From positions 1 through 22,006 of IMG/VR virus record IMGVR_UViG_3300048672_000215: a stretch of DNA of 22,006 nt. One strand, written 5' to 3'. The notes beneath the pieces were generated by a model. That model had not been told where the DNA came from, made no database searches, and was given only the letters and a program-made list of their open reading frames with translations. Below, piece by piece: positions 14,521-21,437 of this stretch. This stretch comes from a virus. Each line of letters opens with the position of its first letter. The stretch's first letter is position 1. Both the position numbers and the translations under genes were made by a program.

Positions 14521-14597
14521 TGGCGCACCATACAGGACTCGAACCTGTAACTCTCCGCTTAGAAGACAGATGCTCTATCCATTTGAACTAATGGTGC
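14521..14597 (-). tRNA. tRNA-Arg (anticodon UCU), CCA encoded
   Basis: A full cloverleaf: acceptor GCACCAT/ATGGTGC (7 bp, no mismatch), D stem GTTC/GAGC, anticodon stem TCTGT/GCGGA with loop CTTCTAA giving anticodon UCU, T-arm ACAGG-TTCGAGT-CCTGT, discriminator G and an encoded CCA. It reads AGA codons, rare in many enterobacterial hosts but usable in AT-rich phage genes. Confidence 0.95.
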
Positions 14598-14610
14598 TTT
14601 ATTAATTAGA

Positions 14611-14684
14611 TGGTCCCAGAGGGATTCGAACCCACCTACCTGCCGATTATGAGTCGGTTGCTCATCCATATGAGCTTTGGGGCC
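14611..14684 (-). tRNA. tRNA with CAU anticodon (Met or lysidine-Ile)
   Basis: Acceptor GGCCCCA/TGGGACC with one C.A mismatch at the third pair, D stem GCTC/GAGC, anticodon arm ACCGA-CTCATAA-TCGGC giving CAU, T-arm GTGGG-TTCGAAT-CCCTC with one U.U mismatch, discriminator A, no encoded CCA. CAU can be elongator Met or, after lysidine modification, Ile for AUA codons. The latter is common in AT-rich phages but cannot be decided here. It lies 6 nt after the 75-aa gene, 13 nt before tRNA-Arg. Confidence 0.88.
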
Positions 14685-14690
14685 ATCTAA

Positions 14691-14918
14691 TTAATCAAAC
14701 TTCACATTCCAATAGCTACCACACTGGTTACGATAGTGCAAATTAAGCACTTCACGTAATTGTTCATAATTGAGAGAACAAACACGAGCGATCATTTCGT
14801 TATGTTCAATCCCCCAATTATGTTCGTTGTAGCGTTGGTACGCTGGATGTGTCAACAACATTCGTATCTTATTCGCAAGCTTACGAATCTGTGTCTTGCT
14901 TAGCTTTTTAACGTTCAT
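14691..14918 (-). CDS. hypothetical small basic protein
   Basis: 75 aa starting MNVKKLSKTQIRKLANKIRM. ATG at 14918 has AAGGA 7 nt upstream. The N-terminal 25 residues are a strongly basic helix, then an aromatic-rich HPAYQRYNEHNWGIEHNEMI segment and YEQLREVLNLHYRNQCGSYW. No family recognised. It is the first gene after a strong promoter and is probably co-transcribed with the tRNAs. Confidence 0.65.
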   Translation of the reverse strand: MNVKKLSKTQIRKLANKIRMLLTHPAYQRYNEHNWGIEHNEMIARVCSLNYEQLREVLNLHYRNQCGSYWNVKFD

Positions 14919-14946
14919 GTGTATTCCTTATTTGAGATATAAACAT

Positions 14947-14974
14947 ATACTACACTATATACTCTATTTGTCAA
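14947..14974 (-). promoter_or_regulatory. sigma70-like early promoter
   Basis: TTGACA (14974-14969), 16 bp, TAGTAT (14952-14947) on the minus strand. It is preceded by AAATAACAC, the same box found upstream of the promoters at 17312 and 17725. It drives the 75-aa gene and the tRNAs. Confidence 0.75.
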
Positions 14975-15018
14975 GTGTTATTTTAAATAAATTTTATTAA
15001 AACACAAGTTAGCCGTGA

Positions 15019-15813
15019 CTATCTTAGGTCATACACAGGTTCATAATTTTTATTATAATTTGGGTCATTGCGATACTTATTGTAAAGTTCAACTTCTTTT
15101 TCCCAACGTCTTCCAGATTTAATGTGGCTCGGTAATGTGTATGAAAGATAGAATTTATCAGATAACTCAGCTAATGATAAGTTATGTACGAATATAGCGT
15201 CTAGATAAGTTATTATAAAATTCCAATTATCTAAAATACAATAAGACCTCAACACTGTAGAACGGATGTCTCTCGGTACGCCAACTTCTAAAAATACTTC
15301 TTCTGGAATTTTGTTTAAAATGCTATAAAAACTCTTATATCCTCGCGAATCTCCGCTTTTTAGCAGGTTGATAAAATCTGAGTTCTCTGAAAAACCTCTG
15401 TTTTGCATAATCTTACTAAGAAAAGTACCTCCTCTAAATTTATAACTTGCGTTAACGTTCTCTGAGTTAGACACCCACTCCAAATTTGAGTAATGATTGT
15501 TTGTTTTATCATGGTCTATGTGATTCACTTGTGGTTTGTCATCTGGGTTAGGCACCCACGCTTTAGCCACTAATCTGTGAATGTATTCCATCACTTGTTT
15601 CTTGCCTACACCATCAATCTGTACAAGACCAACCATAGGGTATGTCACTTCGCATCTTTTGTCGCAGTATCTATTCCGAAAATTCATTTTTTGAGAAAAC
15701 TTAATACTACCTTCTACGTAACTATAAACTTCACCATCACAAGTAACAGCATATCTGCCTTCATAACCAATACACCATCTCTGATTTTCTGGTAAATTAA
15801 TATTATTTTCCAT
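15019..15813 (-). CDS. NUMOD4-HNH homing endonuclease
   Basis: 264 aa from ATG 15813 (MENNINLPENQRWCIGYEGR). An open frame extends upstream to a TTG at 15852, but the ATG has GGGGA 9 nt before it. Residues about 10-50 form a NUMOD4-like motif (WCIGYEGRYAVTCDGEVYSY). Residues about 80-125 are the HNH_3 nuclease (YIHRLVAKAWVPNPDDKPQV, NHIDHDKTNNHYSNLEWVS). The C-terminal half (about 130-264) is a specificity region without a recognised motif. A free-standing homing endonuclease in the early region. Its start region is preceded by an 18-bp perfect palindrome. Confidence 0.85.
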   Translation of the reverse strand: MENNINLPENQRWCIGYEGRYAVTCDGEVYSYVEGSIKFSQKMNFRNRYCDKRCEVTYPMVGLVQIDGVGKKQVMEYIHRLVAKAWVPNPDDKPQVNHIDHDKTNNHYSNLEWVSNSENVNASYKFRGGTFLSKIMQNRGFSENSDFINLLKSGDSRGYKSFYSILNKIPEEVFLEVGVPRDIRSTVLRSYCILDNWNFIITYLDAIFVHNLSLAELSDKFYLSYTLPSHIKSGRRWEKEVELYNKYRNDPNYNKNYEPVYDLR

Positions 15814-15829
15814 CTCTTGTATTTCCCCA

Positions 15830-15847
15830 AAATAGAATATTCTATTT
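15830..15847. promoter_or_regulatory. 18-bp perfect palindrome before the NUMOD4-HNH gene
   Basis: AAATAGAATATTCTATTT, ending one base before the GGGGA ribosome site of the endonuclease. As RNA it forms a hairpin next to the ribosome site; as DNA it could be a dimeric operator. It also overlaps a TTGACA on the minus strand (15853-15848). Confidence 0.5.
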
Positions 15848-15875
15848 GTCAATAACTAATTTGAAATTATTTTAA

Positions 15876-16055
15876 TTAATCTTTTGACCACTCGTAATAT
15901 TTGATTACGTCGAAACTAACTAATGGATGGCCAGAGTATTTATTGCAAATACATACACCGTAGTCCACAGCCTCATCCTCGTTTGTGAAGCCATCACTAT
16001 TCATATTAGATAAGTAGCTATCCATAAAAGCTACACGAAAATACATTTTAATCAT
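15876..16055 (-). CDS. small protein, 59 aa
   Basis: ATG at 16055 overlaps the stop of the upstream gene (TAATG), with AAAGGAG placed 7 nt before it. Product MIKMYFRVAFMDSYLSNMNS, then DGFTNEDEAVDYGVCICNKY and SGHPLVSFDVIKYYEWSKD. It has the look of a small compact alpha/beta protein, with DEAVDYGVCI as a central element. No function recognised. It belongs to the transcript of the nucleotidyltransferase-like gene. Confidence 0.7.
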   Translation of the reverse strand: MIKMYFRVAFMDSYLSNMNSDGFTNEDEAVDYGVCICNKYSGHPLVSFDVIKYYEWSKD

Positions 16056-16960
16056 TATTCATCTCCTTTCTTATGAGGTAAAATCTTACCATCATTCAAC
16101 GCTGTTTGAAACTTATTCCAGAAACCTTGTACACGAGAGTAATACAGCTTACAACACAAACCGTAGTGTTCCCAAGCAAACTCTCTAAACCAACCAGAAG
16201 TGATGCTCGTACACACTTTCATCAAGCTATAACGCCACACTTCATGTTCTTTCACTTCTGGATCATCAATAAGAATTAAGCTACGTTCAATAGCCAACAC
16301 CATAGCTTCTTCCAGAACAGCATTGAGCTTTGTATCAAACGATTGCTGTTCAAACAACTTCTTACAGGTTTTAACTTCTCCGACCAGAAAGCTCTTGTAA
16401 GATGGTTCATTCTCAATTGCTACAGCTTCATGGATACTGTCATGATCATAAATATATTCAACACCTTTTGTGTCGAAGAATTCTTCCTTGCTTTTATTCA
16501 AGCTTGGATGATTGTAGTAATACGTTTCTTTCTCACGCTCTATAAACCACTCAGAAAGCTCTGGTGGGATTTTAGCTCCTACCCTACGTAAGTCTTGAAT
16601 ATCTTTCCAAGTCTTCTCAAAATGCGGGCTATTACGTAAAAACCTATGTGACATCTTTAGTGTGTAAGCTAAGTCAATCTTACGCACCCTATTGTTACTT
16701 AAAATAACAAGTAGTTTCTCTGCTGTACTTCCAGCAGTAGCAACTTCAATCTCATGTACTCCGCCTGTAAGCTTAATATAATAAGATTTCCTTACAGGGT
16801 GATTTCCGTCCTTTATTTCAACATTCGAGTAGTAAGCTTCTTTTCTTTCTTTCCACTCACATTCAGTACAAATAATATCATAATCAGAAAAAGAAGCTGG
16901 TTGTCGAACACCACGTACACCTTGTAATAACCAACTACCTACTACTTGATAATCTAACAT
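16055..16960 (-). CDS. nucleotidyltransferase-superfamily-like phage protein
   Basis: 301 aa starting MLDYQVVGSWLLQGVRGVRQ with AAGGAG upstream. Residues 8-30 have the order G-S-x-L-x-(G)...SDYDIICTE, which matches the first part of the nucleotidyltransferase fold (GS helix, then DxD-like DYD). A later strand GGVHEIEVATAGS could supply the third carboxylate. The rest is helical with RKIDLAYTLKMSHRF and many aromatic residues. Similar genes occur in T4- and T5-like phages under the name 'nucleotidyltransferase' without known substrate. The activity is inference. Confidence 0.55.
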   Translation of the reverse strand: MLDYQVVGSWLLQGVRGVRQPASFSDYDIICTECEWKERKEAYYSNVEIKDGNHPVRKSYYIKLTGGVHEIEVATAGSTAEKLLVILSNNRVRKIDLAYTLKMSHRFLRNSPHFEKTWKDIQDLRRVGAKIPPELSEWFIEREKETYYYNHPSLNKSKEEFFDTKGVEYIYDHDSIHEAVAIENEPSYKSFLVGEVKTCKKLFEQQSFDTKLNAVLEEAMVLAIERSLILIDDPEVKEHEVWRYSLMKVCTSITSGWFREFAWEHYGLCCKLYYSRVQGFWNKFQTALNDGKILPHKKGDE

Positions 16961-16983
16961 CCAACTTCTCCTTCTATTTAAGA

Positions 16984-17241
16984 TTAACAGCTTTGACTAG
17001 AAGCCATCCAAGCATAAGGTGCAGGATTTTCCTCATCGCTAGATGCATCCCAATCTTCTGTGAATGTACCACCCATACCATATGTTAAACTGAAACGTAA
17101 ATCAAAACGATGTGTTTCTGCTAAAACTTCTGCTTCAGCAATAGCTGCTTTAGCTAAATCCATCAAAGCATCAGCTTTCAGCTTCGGGGATACATCTTGG
17201 AAATCCAGAATCTGTTGGATCGTCTGTGTTTTCTTACTCAT
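16984..17241 (-). CDS. hypothetical acidic protein, 85 aa
   Basis: MSKKTQTIQQILDFQDVSPK, then a helical KADALMDLAKAAIAEAEVLA and an acidic, aromatic C-terminus (TEDWDASSDEENPAPYAWMA). ATG with AAAGGAG upstream. It may be a host-interaction or inhibitor-type early protein because of its acidity and its position right after a strong promoter, but that is a guess. No family recognised. Confidence 0.65.
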   Translation of the reverse strand: MSKKTQTIQQILDFQDVSPKLKADALMDLAKAAIAEAEVLAETHRFDLRFSLTYGMGGTFTEDWDASSDEENPAPYAWMASSQSC

Positions 17242-17284
17242 TTACTTTCTCCTTTGAGTTAACAGCGTTATTGCTGTGGTGTAT

Positions 17285-17312
17285 ATTCTACTGATTTAAT
17301 TCTTATTGTCAA
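17285..17312 (-). promoter_or_regulatory. sigma70-like early promoter
   Basis: TTGACA (17312-17307), 16 bp, TAGAAT (17290-17285) on the minus strand, preceded by AATAACTC. It overlaps the end of the membrane-protein gene and drives the 85-aa gene and those after it. Confidence 0.75.
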
Positions 17313-17315
17313 GAG

Positions 17316-17588
17316 TTATTCTGAATAAACTTCTAACATCTTCTTGTTGTATTCCTTCACCCAACCATATGTCAGGAAGAAATCTACAAAGTAAATGATT
17401 GCACTAAACACCACCAAAGGTGGGACGAACAAGCCTAATACGAACACTAATGCTCTAAATACAAAATGTGTTTCTTCTCCAACATACCAGCAGTGTAAGC
17501 CTACCACGCCGAATAGAAAACCTAATACATACGCTACACCAGTAGACTTCTTGTTTAATTCATATAAAGCTAATTGTTTTGTATTCAT
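17316..17588 (-). CDS. small membrane protein, TM2-like
   Basis: 90 aa. After a charged N-terminus (MNTKQLALYELNKKS) it has two hydrophobic helices (about 18-35 VAYVLGFLFGVVGLHCWY and about 45-72 ALVFVLGLFVPPLVVFSAII) joined by the GLHCWYVGE turn. This recalls the 'G.HRFYLG' turn of TM2-domain proteins. The C-terminus is charged (WVKEYNKKMLEVYSE). Inner-membrane location is expected. Possible roles such as superinfection exclusion are speculation. Confidence 0.7.
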   Translation of the reverse strand: MNTKQLALYELNKKSTGVAYVLGFLFGVVGLHCWYVGEETHFVFRALVFVLGLFVPPLVVFSAIIYFVDFFLTYGWVKEYNKKMLEVYSE

Positions 17589-17621
17589 ATTATCCCCTAT
17601 AACGTTATGTATTCAATCCTA

Positions 17622-17675
17622 AGCCACTTTAGACATCATTGTGTCTCAATGTATTCCATAACATCTAAAATGGCT
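17622..17675 (-). promoter_or_regulatory. 12-bp stem-loop in the leader of the membrane-protein gene
   Basis: AGCCATTTTAGA pairs over 12 bp (one U.G) with TCTAAAGTGGCT, enclosing a 30-nt loop that holds a CATTG-AGACA-CAATG hairpin. It lies between the promoter at 17725 and the gene start at 17588. It is not followed by a U run, so it is not a simple terminator. Confidence 0.5.
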
Positions 17676-17696
17676 ATCCGTGTGTCCTATGAGCTA

Positions 17697-17725
17697 ATAT
17701 TAAGCTATGTTTGTGTTGTTGTCAA
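17697..17725 (-). promoter_or_regulatory. sigma70-like early promoter
   Basis: TTGACA (17725-17720), 17 bp, TAATAT (17702-17697) on the minus strand, preceded by AAATAACTC. Near-consensus. It overlaps the 3' end of the polymerase-like gene and serves the membrane-protein gene. Confidence 0.8.
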
Positions 17726-17733
17726 GAGTTATT

Positions 17734-19089
17734 TTAACACTCTGCAACTTTACTTGTAATTCGACAATTATTCCCACCAATTACAAGTTTGTATGCACGT
17801 TCCATATGATACCTCGTGCGTTGCTCTACACTAATCGGAACAATAAACGAATCATGCAGAGGAATAACGATAATGTCATCCATTAACAGAGATTCAAGAA
17901 TGATGTCATTAATCTCACTCTCATAGTTCATATACTTCAACGCATTGCTGGAATCACATTCGTGCATGAGATAACCATTGCGCTCAATAAGCTTTTCAAC
18001 AATAGCATGGACAATCCTCCCTTCAGGCCACATACCTTGTTTCTTTGCCGCTATAATACGTTCTTTCCACTCAGGTTGTGACAGAGTAGAGGCTAGGGCA
18101 TATTGCGCTGACTGCATGTTATCTGTGTTCAGCAACATCAGACAAGCAAGTTTAGCTAAATCCCTGAGCATCTCTTTGTCACAACCATCAATCTCAATTG
18201 CATATGGATCGAAGTTCTCTGGGAACGTAATACCATTCATGTCAGCAATCATGGAAGGGAACATTGACTTATAATCCAATTCAACACATGGTTCTCCATT
18301 AATCGTTATCTTCAGTCTGTTAGTGCGTTTCATCGCCTTACTCGCATCTGAACCAACCATATAATTTCTTCCTCCTAATTCAAATGAACCGTCATTATAT
18401 ATCTTCTTTAACTGGAAATCAAGAAAATCTTCTTCCAAGCAAATGCTACTGGTTTGATATTTGTTATTGATTCTGGTAAGAACAGATACCATGTGTCTCT
18501 GCTTCTCCGTTAATCTCTTACTAACCACCTTACCATCTTTGTTTCTAATCTCAACAACAGACATTGGTCTATCTGTAATAGAGTAGTCAATGTCAAACAT
18601 ATTAACTAAGTCATCAGACAGCTTGTATTGTGTTGTGTGACACTCTCCTTTCAACATAACTACTTCACCTGTCTCGTAGAAATGTTTCTTATCTAACTCC
18701 CAAGAGACACATCCTTTTGACTCATAGCACCAGAAGTAATGTTTGATGAACTCACATAACAGCATAGTATACGTGTAGCTCACTTGTCTCTGAACCTTCT
18801 GTCCGTTATAGATGAGTGGTTGTGAGTATAAGTTCTTATATCTTGGGATAGAGATAGTAGTCTTCTTAAACTTCAACCTAAATGCTACATTAGACACAAA
18901 ACATCCAACAGCGTTAGTAGCTAACTCTCTCTTGTGCTTGGTCAGAGGAACTCTTTCTCTCGTTACCCAGTAACACAAGTCTCCATCCTTTATCTGTTCT
19001 TTAGTCTCTAACCACTCTATGAACTTATCACTAAGCTTATTCCTAATCTTACTTAGTTGTTTATTTACTTTATAATCTAATAAATACAT
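17734..19089 (-). CDS. orphan polymerase-like protein (palm-type motifs A, B and C)
   Basis: 451 aa. The C-terminal half carries three elements in the order of template-dependent polymerases: motif A VELDYKSMFPSMIADMNG (Asp272), a helix RDLAKLACLMLLN (Arg309, Lys313, Asn321) like the fingers motif of family A polymerases, and motif C IVIPLHDSFIVP (His412-Asp413). Spacing A to C is 141 residues. A YESEINDIILESLL helix precedes motif C. The N-terminal 240 residues are basic and have no recognised domain: no 3'-5' exonuclease motifs and no primase zinc site. Proteins with 'VELDYSxLHPxML...HDSF' are scattered in phages and mobile elements. The ATG has GGAGG 12 nt upstream. It could extend or prime DNA; activity is inferred only. 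Confidence 0.6.
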   Translation of the reverse strand: MYLLDYKVNKQLSKIRNKLSDKFIEWLETKEQIKDGDLCYWVTRERVPLTKHKRELATNAVGCFVSNVAFRLKFKKTTISIPRYKNLYSQPLIYNGQKVQRQVSYTYTMLLCEFIKHYFWCYESKGCVSWELDKKHFYETGEVVMLKGECHTTQYKLSDDLVNMFDIDYSITDRPMSVVEIRNKDGKVVSKRLTEKQRHMVSVLTRINNKYQTSSICLEEDFLDFQLKKIYNDGSFELGGRNYMVGSDASKAMKRTNRLKITINGEPCVELDYKSMFPSMIADMNGITFPENFDPYAIEIDGCDKEMLRDLAKLACLMLLNTDNMQSAQYALASTLSQPEWKERIIAAKKQGMWPEGRIVHAIVEKLIERNGYLMHECDSSNALKYMNYESEINDIILESLLMDDIIVIPLHDSFIVPISVEQRTRYHMERAYKLVIGGNNCRITSKVAEC

Positions 19090-19233
19090 CTAAGATAATT
19101 ACCTCCAATAATCAATATAAACACCAAAGTCGCTTCGCTCCAAGTAACACAGGGTGTTAGTATACTTTTTTATAGTAAAACTAAGCTACAAGCCTTGGTA
19201 CATAAGGGTTTCGTAGATAGTTTTCTATGGGAA

Positions 19234-19437
19234 TTATTCCTCCACAGTAAGGGTAAACGTAATCCCTAAAGCAACCAATAATTCAAATAATTTATCCATA
19301 CTCACGCAGTCTGTTTTAAGCCACTTGTGAATAGCCTGCCTTGATACACCAAGCTGTTTAGCTAAAGCTGTCATGGTAATCTTATTACGTATCATATGTA
19401 CAGCCAGAATCGTTTGCAATTGTTCTTTACTTGTCAT
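19234..19437 (-). CDS. Cro/XRE-type helix-turn-helix regulator
   Basis: 67 aa. The helix-turn-helix is at about residues 20-45: ITMTALAKQLGVSRQAIHKW, with the Q.G.S...I..W spacing of Cro/XRE proteins. The C-terminus (LFELLVALGITFTLTVEE) ends in a beta strand likely used for dimerisation. AGGAGGACATT precedes the ATG. It lies next to the divergent promoter region at 19.8 kb and is the natural candidate for its regulator, though promoter 19484-19457 directly upstream may be its own. Confidence 0.82.
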   Translation of the reverse strand: MTSKEQLQTILAVHMIRNKITMTALAKQLGVSRQAIHKWLKTDCVSMDKLFELLVALGITFTLTVEE

Positions 19438-19456
19438 AATGTCCTCCTACTCCATA

Positions 19457-19484
19457 AGTATAACATGGATTGCTATATTGTCAA
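19457..19484 (-). promoter_or_regulatory. sigma70-like promoter of the HTH gene
   Basis: TTGACA (19484-19479), 16 bp, TATACT (19462-19457) on the minus strand, directly upstream of the GGAGGAC ribosome site. A near-consensus promoter. Confidence 0.75.
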
Positions 19485-19497
19485 CCATTAAGTTGCA

Positions 19498-19677
19498 TTA
19501 CACCATCCTATCTTCAATAAATTCCTTCACTCTGTAAGAAAAATAATGATAATCTTTCTCATTAGATTCGCCATAATTCGCACAAGTATAAACTATAACA
19601 CTCCAAATCAAAGCAATTTGCTCAACAGGAAGCTCGTAATACTCAGCAATCTGTTTAATCATTTCATCATCTTTCAT
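19498..19677 (-). CDS. small acidic protein, 59 aa
   Basis: ATG at 19677 with GGAG 7 nt upstream (a TTG two codons earlier is less likely). Product MKDDEMIKQIAEYYELPVEQ followed by IALIWSVIVYTCANYGESNE and KDYHYFSYRVKEFIEDRMV. Mostly helical with a hydrophobic middle. No family recognised. It is the first minus-strand gene left of the divergent promoters, a usual place for an early host-takeover or regulatory factor. Confidence 0.65.
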   Translation of the reverse strand: MKDDEMIKQIAEYYELPVEQIALIWSVIVYTCANYGESNEKDYHYFSYRVKEFIEDRMV

Positions 19678-19771
19678 TGTCAATCTCCTTTGTTAACCTT
19701 TACTCTAATATCTTACCACATCCTTACTGCATGTCCACTCAGATGCGACGAATAACCAACTCCACAAGACC

Positions 19772-19881
19772 AAACGCAAATCTCTAAAATTGCGTTTTCC
19801 TCTACAGCTATACACATTACCACACCAAATCTCCAATGTCAACTTATTTCAATTGACAAAACGCAATATTTATGGTAATCT
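19772..19881. promoter_or_regulatory. divergent promoter region with back-to-back -35 boxes and repeated AAACGCAA sites
   Basis: Plus promoter: TTGACA 19853-19858, 17 bp, TAATCT 19876-19881. Minus promoter: TTGACA 19842-19837, 17 bp, TAATGT 19819-19814. The two -35 boxes form the inverted repeat TGTCAA-N10-TTGACA. The motif AAACGCAA occurs three times: 19772-19779, inverted as ATTGCGTTTT at 19789-19798, and AAAACGCAAT at 19858-19867. The last lies in the spacer of the plus promoter, a normal operator position. It serves the early minus genes and the plus tail-protein pair. No gene lies between 19678 and 19921. Confidence 0.7.
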
Positions 19882-19921
19882 TGTGGATGTTAAATGTATT
19901 AACAATTAAGAGAATATCACA

Positions 19922-20101
19922 ATGAGAGATATTGCGCAAGTGAGTATCACTATCTACAACCCTTTTAGCGGGGCTGTTAGTGGTGGAAGTAAGATAGAAC
20001 CTATCGTGCCTGTAGAGGATACAGACGGGTTTTTAGATATTAGTGGCTATCTGTTTGATGATAGTGAATTATGGGATGATGCTGAGTTATGGAGTGTTTA
20101 A
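19922..20101 (+). CDS. small protein upstream of the SGNH tail protein, 59 aa
   Basis: ATG at 19922 with AAGAG 10 nt upstream. Product MRDIAQVSITIYNPFSGAVS, then GGSKIEPIVPVEDTDGFLDI and SGYLFDDSELWDDAELWSV. A beta-like N-terminus is followed by an acidic, Trp-containing tail with the near repeat ELWDDAELW. It ends directly at the GTG start of the next gene (TAA GTG), so the two are coupled. It may be a chaperone or linker for the tail protein; unknown. Confidence 0.6.
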   Translation: MRDIAQVSITIYNPFSGAVSGGSKIEPIVPVEDTDGFLDISGYLFDDSELWDDAELWSV

Positions 20102-21430
20102 GTGAGTATTAATAAGTTAGTAGCGGAGTATAAAGGAAGTCCTAATAATAGTAAAGGGAAGGATGTTGCTGAAAGTGTGAATGCGCTGATTGACAAACAG
20201 CATGGTTTAAACTTATCCGCATTTGATGCATTGAAGTCTGCATCTTCCCGTGTAATTGACGTTGTTATGTGGGGCGACTCAAACCAATTATTTAACGGAT
20301 TTGGTTTTGATGGCGCATTCAGCGATAAGCTGACAACAACTTATGGCTCATGGGCTTCTCCGATTTACGGCCTAGCTTCAGGCACTCAGCAGCAAGGCGG
20401 CAACGATTACTCCGGCAATGGAGTAATTGGTGCAAACACCGGCGCGCCAACGCAGCTTGCAGGCTTAACTTTGGCGTCCAGAGAGTACGGTTATCTTGCT
20501 TCAGGCACTTTTACCACTGGCGGCAATGGCTTGTCAGTTAAGAATGTGACAGGCGTCAACGTTAACAGCGCATGGCGGTTTCATTACGCATACGGCACGT
20601 TTGATTCTGGCTCTGGCTCATTTAAGGTTGGCATGCGGCGCGGAGATTCTCCATTTAGCACAGTTTTAGACGGCCCAATAATCAATACAAATACTGGTTC
20701 GTTTACTTATCAAGAAACATACCTTGATTTGCCTGCTGCAACTAGAAACTACCCAATAGAAATGAAATGGTATCGGCAAGGTTCAGCCGCCATTACCGCC
20801 CCATTTTTGGGTTACTGGTGTCGTGCTGTGGATATGGAAAAGCTTAGCGGTGTATCTGTTCATACTTTCTATGGCGTTGGTGGCGCGTCTCTCTACGATT
20901 TCTTTTCAACAACAAACGGCTACACACAAGCAGAGCTGACGGCATATTTCGGAAAATTGCGAGAAATGCAAATTGCTAAAGGCTTCACTCCGTTATTTGT
21001 CTGTTACGTAAACAGCGGAATTAACGACAGAAACGAAACATCGGTTCCGAGTTGGGGTTTCCTTGGGTCATCGTCCGCTGATTCTGGCGCTGCGTACTTC
21101 GATAACTTGTGGGCACTGAAAGATCGTATTGAGTCACTATGGATTTCTAATGGGTGGGGCGTAAACGAATTGACTTGGTTGTTTATTCCAAGCCACCCTA
21201 TCACAAACCCTGATGATGCTGAATTAATTACTTACCGTAAAGGCGCTAAAAGGTTATCTAATGACCCTCGTTGTTCATTTGTAAATATCGCAGATCTTAT
21301 TACGTCTAGTCAAATGCTTACTAATGGCTGGTATAATTCCGGAGGCGCTGACACTAACCACCTGACAACCTCTGGATATAATGGCATTACAAACCTAATA
21401 CTCAACTACATAGACTCTCAAGTTAATTAA
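20102..21430 (+). CDS. SGNH/GDSL-hydrolase tail or receptor-binding protein
   Basis: 442 aa from GTG 20102. The N-terminal 50 residues (KDVAESVNALIDKQHGLNLS) look like a phage particle-anchoring helix. The rest is an SGNH hydrolase: block I VVMWGDSN with Ser60, block II glycine in FYGVGGASLYDF (near 261), block III NSGINDRN with Asn308, and block V DTNHLTTSGYNG with Asp417 and His420 as catalytic pair. A beta-sandwich insert (about 120-245) probably binds sugar. Such proteins de-acylate O-antigen or capsule during adsorption. It is on the opposite strand from all other structural genes, has its own promoter and terminator, and is richer in GC (GGCGCGCC at 20441) than its surroundings, suggesting acquisition. 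Confidence 0.75.
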   Translation: MSINKLVAEYKGSPNNSKGKDVAESVNALIDKQHGLNLSAFDALKSASSRVIDVVMWGDSNQLFNGFGFDGAFSDKLTTTYGSWASPIYGLASGTQQQGGNDYSGNGVIGANTGAPTQLAGLTLASREYGYLASGTFTTGGNGLSVKNVTGVNVNSAWRFHYAYGTFDSGSGSFKVGMRRGDSPFSTVLDGPIINTNTGSFTYQETYLDLPAATRNYPIEMKWYRQGSAAITAPFLGYWCRAVDMEKLSGVSVHTFYGVGGASLYDFFSTTNGYTQAELTAYFGKLREMQIAKGFTPLFVCYVNSGINDRNETSVPSWGFLGSSSADSGAAYFDNLWALKDRIESLWISNGWGVNELTWLFIPSHPITNPDDAELITYRKGAKRLSNDPRCSFVNIADLITSSQMLTNGWYNSGGADTNHLTTSGYNGITNLILNYIDSQVN

Positions 21431-21437
21431 ACCAAAC

